A DNA stretch of 39,643 bases from an uncultured Cyclobacteriaceae bacterium (GTDB lineage Bacteria; Bacteroidota; Bacteroidia; Cytophagales; Cyclobacteriaceae): positions 1-39,643 of the forward strand of contig CANLOE010000069.1 of the NCBI GenBank assembly GCA_947492745.1, written 5' to 3'. The notes under the pieces are model-generated. The model made no database searches. It saw nothing but the letters and a program-made list of their open reading frames with translations, and had not been told where the DNA came from. Positions 16,569 through 24,546 of the stretch are shown here, one piece after another (positions within the stretch are counted from its first letter, which is position 1; each line of letters begins with the position of its first letter). A program made the translations under genes and the position numbers.

Positions 16569-16609
16569 CAATAGTATTGTGTTTTCTCTTTAATTGCAAC
16601 AAAGTTGCA
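16569..16609 (-). promoter_or_regulatory. Promoter of the ABC/TonB operon with operator-like palindrome
   Basis: Reading on the minus strand, TTG (16599-16597), a 20-nt spacer and TACTATTG (16576-16569) match the Bacteroidota TTG/TAnnTTTG promoter with one mismatch. The perfect palindrome TGCAACAAAGTTGCA (16595-16609, 6-bp arms) contains the TTG, so a bound regulator would block the -33 element. The expected start site gives a leader of about 70 nt. A metalloregulator (Fur/Zur-like) is my inference from the gene content; the protein is not known. Confidence 0.6.
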
Positions 16610-17039
16610 TGAATAGCGTCTTATTTATTTACCATCAACCTGTTAGCCTCTTTTATTTGGTAAGGCTACTGATGATATTCAGTTGACTTCTGATTATGCC
16701 CGGACGCTATTGTTTCAGGGTAGGTAATCCTTTTTTTTGAAGGTACGCAAGCCTTGGAGAAAGGCTCCCAATAATCAATACTTAATATAACGGAAACAAA
16801 TATTTTCTATGCCGGGGCGTATACTTCGATCAATTTCCCTGATCTTATTTGCTGATTCTATGGTATTTCTTCCGATAATTTTGGTACTGGTGATATGAGC
16901 GGTGGGCGGCTGTCCTTCGTTCAAATCAAGTGTTTTAACGACTTCTAATGATTTTAATCGAAAAATGCACTTTTGGGGCGGTACTTAATTGCTAAAGTCA
17001 TTTTTTTAAAGGATTTTTAAAAAAAACAATCATTAAAAA
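16610..17039. other. Divergent intergenic region with a start-less minus-strand reading frame
   Basis: The region lies between the ABC operon and the divergent His-rich lipoprotein. Minus-strand 16775-16984 is open for 69 codons without an ATG and reads like real protein (VKTLDLNEGQPPTAHITSTK, IESANKIREIDRSIRPGIEN), which may be a gene remnant. The last 60 bases before 17040 are AT-rich and probably hold the lipoprotein promoter; no good TAnnTTTG was found. Confidence 0.4.
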
Positions 17040-17585
17040 ATGAAGAAATTAAACAAACCTACATTAGTTATCGCCATTGTCTTAAGTATCGCATTGGGTG
17101 CTTGTCAGTCCAATCCAGCTGAAACAGCAGAGCATAAGCAATTGGTCTCGGAACATGAAGAGATGGAAAACGATCATAAAGAGATGGAGGATTCCCATAT
17201 GACTATGGAGTCCCTACACGAACAGATGATCGAAGACCATCACAGCATGGCGAGTGATAGTACCGGTAGCACCGATAGTGTTCATATGGTAATAGAAGAG
17301 GAGCATAAAGCTATTCTTTCCCGTCACACGAACCTGATCAATGAACATGAGACATTGATCAACGAACATGAAGAATTAGAGCAAAAGCATGCCGCTGGAG
17401 AAGTAAAAATGGAGCAGATGAAAACCGAGCATGAGGCCATGAAGGCAGAACACCAAGGAATGAAAGGTGAACACGAAAAAATGATAATCGAACATGAGAA
17501 GATCAAGTCGGACCATGAGCAGATGAAACAAGAACATGATGCCATGGTAGAAGAGCCCACTGAGTCTCCGGCATCCGAGCAGTAA
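17040..17585 (+). CDS. Lipoprotein with an exact heptad ladder of histidines (His/Met/Glu-rich coiled coil)
   Basis: The 181-residue protein has a lipoprotein signal peptide ending LGAC (Cys22). The mature part is almost entirely predicted coiled coil in two stretches (about 30-70 and 82-168) joined by a Ser/Thr/Gly linker (ASDSTGSTDS). Histidines occur at 32, 39, 46, 53, 60, 67, then 82, 89, 96, 103, 110, 117 and 131, 138, 145, 152, 159, 166: every seventh residue, with Met at 124 filling the gap. The recurring unit is xxEHxxM. Such a stripe of His and Met on one helical face would suit metal binding (Cu, Ni or Zn) at the periplasmic face of a membrane. It is divergent from the ABC/TonB operon. 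Both the binding role and the link are inference; no characterised homologue is recalled. Confidence 0.85.
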   Translation: MKKLNKPTLVIAIVLSIALGACQSNPAETAEHKQLVSEHEEMENDHKEMEDSHMTMESLHEQMIEDHHSMASDSTGSTDSVHMVIEEEHKAILSRHTNLINEHETLINEHEELEQKHAAGEVKMEQMKTEHEAMKAEHQGMKGEHEKMIIEHEKIKSDHEQMKQEHDAMVEEPTESPASEQ

Positions 17586-17591
17586 GGATTT

Positions 17592-17615
17592 AGCCCAAAA
17601 TCATCAATTTGAGTT
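17592..17615 (+). repeat. Minimal remnant of repeat family C
   Basis: AGCCCAAAATCATCAATTTGAGTT consists of the two outer ends of family C joined with the middle missing, as left by an internal deletion of the palindrome. It lies 6 nt after the lipoprotein stop codon. Confidence 0.55.
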
Positions 17616-17616
17616 A

Positions 17617-17785
17617 AACCCAGAATGTTCGTTGGAACTTCGTCATGAGGACTTAAATGGCAATACATCAGGGCGTTTTCTTGTGTTCAGCGTAGCACCG
17701 CTACGGTGAATTCAAAAAACGCATTCATTTACTGATTTGAAGCCAGTTAAGTCCGGAATAGATTTTCTAATGGACATATTGGGTT
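17617..17785 (+). repeat. Repeat family A, full-length copy (A5)
   Basis: The ends AACCCAGAATGTTCGTTGGA and TCTAATGGACATATTGGGTT pair imperfectly. The central hairpin TTCAGCGTAGC-ACC-GCTACGGTGAA is perfect but for one G-G. It is the full version of the halves at both window ends and of fragment A4. It is followed directly by C3 and B3, giving an A-C-B tandem. Confidence 0.9.
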
Positions 17786-17786
17786 T

Positions 17787-17955
17787 AATCCAAAAGATCA
17801 ATATCCTTCCTATTCCGAACATAAATTGCTTCAAAATCAGCAGTTTTATGCTGCGCAGGTTCGTCACCTTAATGATGCAAAAGCCTCCTCACCTAAACCA
17901 CTGATTTTATTGCAATTATGCTCTCATGACGAAATCCTATTGATCAATTTGAGTT
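17787..17955 (+). repeat. Repeat family C, full-length copy (C3)
   Basis: AATCCAAAAGATCAATATCC to CTATTGATCAATTTGAGTT matches C2 along its length, including GCTGCGCAGG and CTCACCTAAACC. The tips have begun to diverge, but the inner arms still pair. Confidence 0.88.
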
Positions 17956-17958
17956 TAA

Positions 17959-18117
17959 TACAAATTTAGGTTTTAAATGTCGTATAAGATTCCGCTGGTC
18001 ATTTTGTTTCAATCAAGGCGAGAACCGCAGGGATAGCAGCGCTATCCCTAGGATTGTCAACGCAGAGTGAAGCAAAATGAACAGGAAGATAGGCGATATT
18101 TGAAAGCTAAGTTTGTA
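17959..18117 (-). repeat. Repeat family B, internally deleted copy (B3)
   Basis: TACAAATTTAGGTTTTAAATG to GAAAGCTAAGTTTGTA is 159 bp instead of 208. The 49 bases between AAGCAAAA and TGAACAGGAAG that other copies carry are absent; the hairpin GGGATAGC-AGC-GCTATCCC is kept. Orientation is opposite to B1 and B2. Confidence 0.88.
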
Positions 18118-18241
18118 TAATACATAATCCGGGTTCAACGCAGGATGGGACAAGATGAACGGGAAAAGATGTGGCCTTTTAAAGGTAAGTTTGTATAAAT
18201 GCACGATTATCGATAAAATTACCATTCTACTGTTCCGAATC
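18118..18241. other. Spacer with a repeat-like fragment
   Basis: AATCCGGGTTCAACG and GGTAAGTTTGTATAAAT resemble ends of families A and B, suggesting one more decayed element before the 3' end of the minus-strand TonB receptor gene. Confidence 0.4.
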
Positions 18242-20809
18242 CTACCAAGATATCCTAAGCTCTAAATTAGGAGTAAAACCCAAACCGTAGGCCCGTGTAT
18301 CGATAAACTCGTTGGCGAGCGAGGGAGTAATTCGTAACTCTCTGCTGAGTAGGTTTTTACGGTTGTAAAGGTTGAGTAAGGATATACCCATATGGTAACG
18401 AAAGCGATTGCGTTTACCGATATTGAGGTAATAGTTGACCGAAAAGTCCAGTCGATGATAGTCCGGCAGATTGTTTCCGTTGATGTCCTGAAAACTGATA
18501 CGAATGGGTCCCTTTTGGTCAGTGACGGCATTTACATCCGTAAAAGATTTGCCCGTATGCCATAACCAACCCAAGGAAAATTTCAGCTTTTTCAAATCAT
18601 AAAAGTGTGACCATTTGACGGTATGCTCGATGTTCCAGTTGCCTGGAAAAGGCTGATTATCATTTAGCCCTTCGAACCTGTTTTCCGTATTGATATAAGA
18701 ATAACTGGCCCATGTCTTATAATTACCTAAGTGCTTTTTGACCAGAAAATCGAGTCCCATGATACGACTGTCTCCCAATCTGAAATTATTATCCACAGGA
18801 TTTAAAAAACCAAAAGTAAGCGTGGTGATCTGATTTATTTCCTTATAATAGGTCTCTATGTCCAGTAGCCAATTGTTCTTGTCCAATGTACTTCCCAAAG
18901 TCAGTTGATAACTATCGATGATGGGGAATTTGTCCTTAGAGGCAAGGGTCCATACCTGCCTTTCTAGAGAAAGGTCACTGACTACGGATTCTTTTATCTG
19001 GCTCATTACCTGACTCTTGTATTCTCCAGAGACATTGACCCGTAGAGCGGGGCTTAAGCGCTGTTGAAAGAACAGTCGTGGTTCCCAAGAGTATTCTTCT
19101 AATTCGGTGTAACAGTTGAAACGAAGGCCTGCTTGTAACTTGGTCTTATCCGTGTTGATATAGTTATACTCTGTATACAGTGCCTGTGTGGTAACTCTGC
19201 CCATACCTCTGTCCAAAACGATATCGTAATTCGGTGTGATTTCCTCAAAAGCATAGTTCACGTCGTTATGAAACATCTGATAGCCAAAGTTGAGGATGTG
19301 TTTTGTGGCTATAGGCTGTTTGAGGTCAAAGTGAAGTCCATAATCGATGACGCGATTTTTTTTTGAGGAGATGTCCGTATTGCTACCCAATATGTTTTTA
19401 AATTCATAGCGAAGCTGATACCTTGTGTAATAGCTACTTAGGGAAAAGTGAGTCCCTTTTCCCTTTTTTTTATGTTGCCATTGTAGTCTGTAACCTTCGT
19501 TTTCCGTACTGAGTAAGTCCTCATAGCGTTGAGTGTCGAAATTGCTTAAACTGCTGAAATCCAATTGATTATCATGATATAGGCTATTGAACAGAATTTT
19601 ATCCGATGGAGTAGCCTGATAGATGATATTGCTGTTCCAGTCAGCGAAGAACACTTCGTTATTGGTATCTCTATTTTGACCATTATCAGTGTCATTGATT
19701 TTTGTGTTCTGAAACACACGATCGGAAAATCGGTTATACGTAAATGACTGCCACTGATCGGTAAAAGATTGGCGACCGGAAATAGAGATACTTAGCTTGT
19801 TCTTGATAACAGGGACTGTTAGGGCAGCATTAGCAAACAACATATTGAACCCAGCTCCTCCTGACCAGTCTTCCGCGACGTTTTCTTCGCTCTTGATATC
19901 GATAACGCTGGAGACGCGCTCACCATAGGCAGCGCTGGTGCCATTTTTAATGAAATCGACTTTATCGGTCACATAGGGATTGAAGGCTGATATCATACCG
20001 AAAAAGTGTCCTTGATGGTAGGTTTTGATACCGTTCCAAAGAATCAGGTTCTGGTCGGGACTGCCTCCTCTCACATGGATGCCCGTTATGGTTTCGAACG
20101 GATTACTAACTCCGGGAGACAACTGTATACTCTTCAATATATCGGGAGCAATAAGCCCGGGGAGCAATGTCAGTTCTTTTGGGTGAAGTGTTATTTTATT
20201 GTTCGATTTGGTGATTCCTTCGCTGAGATAAGCATTGACGACTACAGGACGAAGGAAAGATACCTTTTCTTTCATCTGGAATTGGGGGCATTGACTGCCG
20301 TGCAATGTTCTTGAGTCAACGTTCTTTGTTCGGTATCCCAGATGCCTTATAGAAAATACTGAACCATAGGGGACGTCACTGAGGCGAAAATTGCCCTTTC
20401 TATCTGAAAGTACGCTATAATTGCCCAGGGCATCTATTATACTGGCTTGTTCCAGTCCCTTACCTTTCTCATCGAGTACCTGTCCACAGATATCTACCCT
20501 ATCATCGGCTCGAAAGGGCCGCAGTATGACATACCGTTCGTCAATCGTTTCAAAACGTAGATCGGAAGCCTTTTCCGCTAGGTCAAGAAACTTGGTCAAT
20601 GGGATGACTGTATTTGAGGGTAATTCTACTTGGACATCGGAGACCAGAGAATCCACATAGGAAAACCGGACATCATAGTAGGATGCTGCATTTTCTAGAA
20701 TTTCTTTTAGGGGTTGTACTTTAACAGAAACCGCACTTCTTTGGGGAAATGCGGCTTTAATAATAAATAATAAAATGAAAAAGAGTATGTAGAACTTTGC
20801 TTTAGCCAC
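18242..20809 (-). CDS. STN-domain TonB-dependent receptor (FecA-like signalling type)
   Basis: This 855-residue outer-membrane receptor has a signal peptide (to about FPQ), then a secretin/TonB short N-terminal (STN) domain (about 28-98, QPLKEILENAASYYDVRFSY). That domain normally contacts a FecR anti-sigma factor. A carboxypeptidase-regulatory-like domain follows (about 108-190), then the plug with the family motif VRGGSPDQNLILWNGI (about 245-260) and HFFGMISAFNP, and a barrel ending in Trp (NLELRISW). The start is GTG at 20809, because an in-frame stop lies just upstream; it overlaps the end of FecR by 8 nt, so translation is coupled. Ligand unknown. Repeats lie downstream. Confidence 0.9.
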   Translation of the reverse strand: MAKAKFYILFFILLFIIKAAFPQRSAVSVKVQPLKEILENAASYYDVRFSYVDSLVSDVQVELPSNTVIPLTKFLDLAEKASDLRFETIDERYVILRPFRADDRVDICGQVLDEKGKGLEQASIIDALGNYSVLSDRKGNFRLSDVPYGSVFSIRHLGYRTKNVDSRTLHGSQCPQFQMKEKVSFLRPVVVNAYLSEGITKSNNKITLHPKELTLLPGLIAPDILKSIQLSPGVSNPFETITGIHVRGGSPDQNLILWNGIKTYHQGHFFGMISAFNPYVTDKVDFIKNGTSAAYGERVSSVIDIKSEENVAEDWSGGAGFNMLFANAALTVPVIKNKLSISISGRQSFTDQWQSFTYNRFSDRVFQNTKINDTDNGQNRDTNNEVFFADWNSNIIYQATPSDKILFNSLYHDNQLDFSSLSNFDTQRYEDLLSTENEGYRLQWQHKKKGKGTHFSLSSYYTRYQLRYEFKNILGSNTDISSKKNRVIDYGLHFDLKQPIATKHILNFGYQMFHNDVNYAFEEITPNYDIVLDRGMGRVTTQALYTEYNYINTDKTKLQAGLRFNCYTELEEYSWEPRLFFQQRLSPALRVNVSGEYKSQVMSQIKESVVSDLSLERQVWTLASKDKFPIIDSYQLTLGSTLDKNNWLLDIETYYKEINQITTLTFGFLNPVDNNFRLGDSRIMGLDFLVKKHLGNYKTWASYSYINTENRFEGLNDNQPFPGNWNIEHTVKWSHFYDLKKLKFSLGWLWHTGKSFTDVNAVTDQKGPIRISFQDINGNNLPDYHRLDFSVNYYLNIGKRNRFRYHMGISLLNLYNRKNLLSRELRITPSLANEFIDTRAYGLGFTPNLELRISW

Positions 20810-21731
20810 TTATCGATACTGTTTTTTCGTCTTTTAGGGTGTAGGTCAAATCGAGACTGTTCAATACTGTTTTTAATGCTAAGTTCAAGTCCCCATGAGG
20901 GAAAGTACCGGTGAAAATTATGGAGTCATCTATGCTGTCCTTACCTTCAATTTGTATGCCGTATTGGTTTTCGATTGATTTTAGGACATATTTCAGCGGT
21001 AAACTGTCAAAAGAAGATTCGTTATTTATCCATCCGGGATTCAATTCCTTCACATCACCCAGACGTGCTGCTCCGTTTTCCAATTGACGAAAAGTTTTTC
21101 CGGCAGTAAGGATATGTGTTTTATTCTGTTGAGTCACACTTACTTTACCTTCATAACAAGTCACCTCTAACAGCCCGTCCATCGTTCTCACATTGAACTG
21201 AGTACCGAGTACCGATACTGTTCCTTTAGGTGTATTTACACTGAACTTGCTCCCTTTGCTTACTTTAAAGTATGCTTCACCTTTCAGGTCAAGGCTTCTC
21301 CCATTTTCCCAATCATTTTCATTATAAGTGACCTGGGCTTTGGCATTGAGTATGACTTTTGATTGATCGGGTAAGGCTATGGACAGTTGTTCTCCAAAAT
21401 CACTTTTGTGTAGACTATTTCCAGTATAAGTGAACAGAAAGAAAACCACTAATAAAGTAATGACAGCGGCGGCAGCGTAGCCCCAAGTACCAAAAAGAAT
21501 CTGTTTACCCTCCTTTTTAGGCTCTTCCAAATGTAACCTGCGTTTGTCTTTGACACTCTCGAAAAGAGCACTCTCATCAAAATCAGGTCCGCTCAGCGCC
21601 TCTGTACCTAAAACAATCTTTTGGTATTGTTTGAAATCGGCACTTTGCTCGAACTTGGCCAATTCCTCTTCGGATAACTCTCCGTTAAGCCATCGTGCCA
21701 AAAATACATCATCGTTTAGTTCACTGTTCAT
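20802..21731 (-). CDS. FecR-family anti-sigma factor
   Basis: From the ATG at 21731 the protein has 309 residues; a GTG eight codons upstream is possible but less likely. The N-terminal cytoplasmic part contains DDVFLARWLNGELSEEELAK, as in sigma-binding domains of bacteroidetal FecR. One TM helix lies at about 82-102 (AAAAVITLLVVFFLFTYTG). The periplasmic FecR domain follows (EQLSIALPDQSKVILNAKAQ, GEAYFKVSK, VLGTQFNVR), then a C-terminal DUF4974-like domain (LPLKYVLKSIENQYGIQIEG, IIFTGTFPHGDL) that would touch the receptor STN domain. A sigma-factor gene is expected upstream, but 21756-21997 has none, so the partner must lie elsewhere. Confidence 0.93.
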   Translation of the reverse strand: MNSELNDDVFLARWLNGELSEEELAKFEQSADFKQYQKIVLGTEALSGPDFDESALFESVKDKRRLHLEEPKKEGKQILFGTWGYAAAAVITLLVVFFLFTYTGNSLHKSDFGEQLSIALPDQSKVILNAKAQVTYNENDWENGRSLDLKGEAYFKVSKGSKFSVNTPKGTVSVLGTQFNVRTMDGLLEVTCYEGKVSVTQQNKTHILTAGKTFRQLENGAARLGDVKELNPGWINNESSFDSLPLKYVLKSIENQYGIQIEGKDSIDDSIIFTGTFPHGDLNLALKTVLNSLDLTYTLKDEKTVSISG

Positions 21732-21997
21732 ATCTTTACTACTGTGGTCATACACAGATAAAACGCGCCCTGCGCATAAAACCCTACCACTAAGATAGGT
21801 TTTTTCGATCTAAAGTGCTATCGATTTATTTTAGATTTAATTAATCTTCTATTTTTCAGATAGTTATAATATTTTTTTAGGTGATGCATCGTCAATCATT
21901 TTGACTCCTTGGCTTACTTATTCCATAGTATCGTTTCTTGATCAATTACTTATCGCTTCATGACCGAATTTGCCAGAGCTATCCGAAAAACCGAGTT

Positions 21998-22963
21998 CTA
22001 TTTCCTGCGGAGCTTGCGGACACTTTCACTCATAAAACCTATACCATAAGCAGTCAGTTGAGTGAAAGCCGCCGCAATACTCATTAAGGCCACGGACAAG
22101 GACCTATTCTGTACCAGTGCGTCGAAGAACAGCAGCAATGTGTAGGTGCCAAAAGCAACACTGCCCAGATAGAAAAGAGCGGGGGAGAGTAGCCCACTGA
22201 TCAGGTAAGTACCCAGTGCTAGGGTGAAAAATGCAGGAAAGGTATGGACCGGTTTCAGTTCTTTTGGGTAATAGCGACTGATATTTATACGGGCGCGACC
22301 GAAGAAGTGCAATTGTTTATAGAACTGACTCAGGCTTGTCCTCCGTTTATGGTATACAAAAGCATTCTCTATCAAACCCGTACTGAATCCATGCTCGATG
22401 ATACGGATACTAAATTCTATATCTTCTCCCATACGGGTGATGATATAGCCCTTGGTCTTTTCGTAGACAGCCCTAGAGATACCCATATTGAAGCTACGCG
22501 GATGAAATGTGCCTACATGATTTTTTCTTCCGCGGATTCCGCCCGTAGTAAAGAGGGAGGTCATGGAGTAGCTGATGGCTTTTTGGACAGTAGTAAAACT
22601 ACTGTCGGCCCTATCGGGGCCGCCATAGGCATCCAGCCATTGATATGACAGAGCAGTATCCACGGCCCGAAGATAATGGGGGGGGATAAGGCAATCAGAG
22701 TCGAAAACGATGAAATAATCTCCACGTGCCCGCTCGAAACCATAATTGCGGCTGAAGCCCTGTCCGCTGTTCTTTTTGAAGTAGTACCTCAAATCCAAAC
22801 GGTCACTATAGTTGGCCGCAATATCCTCACAGGTAGCTGTCGAACCGTCTTCTACAATCAATACTTCAAAATGGGTATAGTCCTGTAGTGTTAGACTTTC
22901 CAGCAGCTCTTCTATTTCCTTCGGTCGGTTATAGACAGGGATCACTATAGAATACTTGACCAT
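21998..22963 (-). CDS. Family 2 glycosyltransferase with C-terminal membrane segments
   Basis: I chose the ATG at 22963 (MVKYSIVIPVYNRPKE), which gives a typical GT2 start 4 nt after the preceding gene; an ATG at 22984 would overlap that gene by 17 nt. The GT-A domain (about 1-225) has VIPVYNRPKE, IVEDGSTATCED and the DxD-type motif FDSDCLIPP for nucleotide-sugar and metal binding. HKRRTSLSQFYKQ is followed by two or three TM helices (about 240-310). It is the last gene of the operon starting at 28444. Donor and acceptor sugars are unknown; a role in cell-surface glycan assembly is likely. Confidence 0.88.
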   Translation of the reverse strand: MVKYSIVIPVYNRPKEIEELLESLTLQDYTHFEVLIVEDGSTATCEDIAANYSDRLDLRYYFKKNSGQGFSRNYGFERARGDYFIVFDSDCLIPPHYLRAVDTALSYQWLDAYGGPDRADSSFTTVQKAISYSMTSLFTTGGIRGRKNHVGTFHPRSFNMGISRAVYEKTKGYIITRMGEDIEFSIRIIEHGFSTGLIENAFVYHKRRTSLSQFYKQLHFFGRARINISRYYPKELKPVHTFPAFFTLALGTYLISGLLSPALFYLGSVAFGTYTLLLFFDALVQNRSLSVALMSIAAAFTQLTAYGIGFMSESVRKLRRK

Positions 22964-22967
22964 AATT

Positions 22968-23969
22968 TCACTGTTTTCCGGCATCTGTCTTGATCGAAGG
23001 TACCCCTACACTGTCAATAACGAGGTATTCGCTTTTAGTCTGAGCATCCATGGCCATCATTTCGGCCAGAAAACCGGCCAAGAACAATTGCACACCGATA
23101 ACAAGGGCTACAAGAGCTAGGAAAAAGAGCGGTTGCTCGGTAACATCCCGCTCTATAGGTTCCTTGGAAATATAAATGGTAAACATCTTATCGAAAAGTA
23201 TCTTAATGGTAAATATGAAACCAAAGAAAAAGGAAAGTGTCCCTAATCCCCCAAAAAAGTGCATAGGCTTTCTTTTGAAACGGGAAACAAAAGTAATGGA
23301 GAGCAGATCGAGAAAACCATTGATAAAGCGCTCCAGTCCAAATTTTGTCGTACCGTATTTGCGCTCTTGATGCTGTACTACCTTTTCTCCGATTTTAGTG
23401 AAACCATTCCATTTGGCGATAACGGGGATGTATCGGTGCATTTCTCCATAGACGCGAATACGATGGATGACATCCTGTCGGTAGGCTTTCAGGCCACAAT
23501 TGAAATCATGTAATCGAATACCGGAAAGCTTACGGGTAATGTAGTTGAAGAATTTGGAGGGAATCGTCTTACTGATAGGGTCATAACGCTTTTTTTTCCA
23601 GCCCGAGACCAAGTCATACCCCTCTTTCTTTATCATTGCGTAGAGACCGGGGATTTCCTCAGGACTATCCTGTAGGTCAGCATCCATGGTAATGATGACC
23701 TCACCGGTGCTGTTTCGAAACCCCATGTCCAATGCAGCTGATTTACCATAGTTGCGGTTAAACCGTAACCCCTTTACCTCTTCGTAGTTGATGGATAGCT
23801 CCTGCACCACTTCCCAAGAACGGTCACTACTGCCGTCATCTACCAGTAAGATCTCAAATGTATACTGATGCAGGCCCATGACCTTATGTATCCAAGCGCA
23901 CAGCTCAGGTAGGGATTCTTCTTCATTATACAGGGGAACAACTACCGAGATATTCAATGATTGTGACAT
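22968..23969 (-). CDS. DPM1/GtrB-like family 2 glycosyltransferase (polyprenyl-phosphate type)
   Basis: The 333-residue protein has a GT-A domain (about 1-225) with VVVPLYNEEESLPEL, LLVDDGSSDRSWE and the catalytic ITMDADLQDSPEEIP (DADLQD motif typical of dolichol/undecaprenyl-phosphate sugar transferases). LHDFNCGLKAYRQDV is the usual acceptor-loop signature. Two TM helices follow (about 240-262 and 280-303). It would load a sugar on a lipid carrier at the inner membrane. It starts 5 nt after a DUF4199 gene and overlaps or abuts the next glycosyltransferase, so the cluster is one operon. Confidence 0.92.
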   Translation of the reverse strand: MSQSLNISVVVPLYNEEESLPELCAWIHKVMGLHQYTFEILLVDDGSSDRSWEVVQELSINYEEVKGLRFNRNYGKSAALDMGFRNSTGEVIITMDADLQDSPEEIPGLYAMIKKEGYDLVSGWKKKRYDPISKTIPSKFFNYITRKLSGIRLHDFNCGLKAYRQDVIHRIRVYGEMHRYIPVIAKWNGFTKIGEKVVQHQERKYGTTKFGLERFINGFLDLLSITFVSRFKRKPMHFFGGLGTLSFFFGFIFTIKILFDKMFTIYISKEPIERDVTEQPLFFLALVALVIGVQLFLAGFLAEMMAMDAQTKSEYLVIDSVGVPSIKTDAGKQ

Positions 23970-23974
23970 AAATT

Positions 23975-24544
23975 CTAAAATTTTTCCTCAGGTTTCTTTT
24001 TCTTGACGATAGCGCCACTGATGAGCGCTGCGATAACATAAAAAATCGAGACAATCAAATAATTCTTTATTGCCCCTAAAGGCTTAAATCCATCAATCAT
24101 GTCTTTTTCCATTTTTTCAACGGTTTCATCGATTTGGCTGCCTGTCATGCCTAATTTTTCAAATAAAGCTATCGTATTGTCAATAGTGGTATCCATAATG
24201 AGACGAGCCAGGTCTGGGTCGATGACATTGAACAATAGGATATTGAACAGGGTACCCATAAATCCCGCTATCAGGAAACTGATAAAACCGTGTACAAATG
24301 CATCCCCAAAAGATAGATAGCCTCCGACCAGCTTGCGAAACTGCAATCCAAAATAGATCACTATGCCAAAACTTAAGACCAACAAAGAAAGGTTGAGCCA
24401 GCTAGCGGCAAAAGTACTGGGATTGACAATATAGAGCAATAGGGAGATTACCACCATGACACCACCTACGATGCCTCCCGTCTTCACACCATGAACTATT
24501 TTTGAGGGTGTATTTTCTATCGTGTTTTGTAATTCTTCAGTCAT
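23975..24544 (-). CDS. DUF4199 integral membrane protein (second copy)
   Basis: The start chosen is ATG 24544 (MTEELQNT; the longer frame would begin with TTG); this leaves 2 nt after the previous stop. The 189-residue protein has four predicted TM helices (GGIVGGVMVVISLLLYIVN; LLVLSFGIVIYFGLQF; FLIAGFMGTLFNILLF; YLIVSIFYVIAALISGAIV) and a hydrophilic segment of about 45 residues before the last helix, as usual for DUF4199. It ends in a Lys-rich tail. The family has no known function but is widespread in Bacteroidota next to GT2 and dihydroorotase genes. It is a diverged tandem paralogue of the upstream gene. Confidence 0.85.
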   Translation of the reverse strand: MTEELQNTIENTPSKIVHGVKTGGIVGGVMVVISLLLYIVNPSTFAASWLNLSLLVLSFGIVIYFGLQFRKLVGGYLSFGDAFVHGFISFLIAGFMGTLFNILLFNVIDPDLARLIMDTTIDNTIALFEKLGMTGSQIDETVEKMEKDMIDGFKPLGAIKNYLIVSIFYVIAALISGAIVKKKKPEEKF

Positions 24545-24546
24545 AA

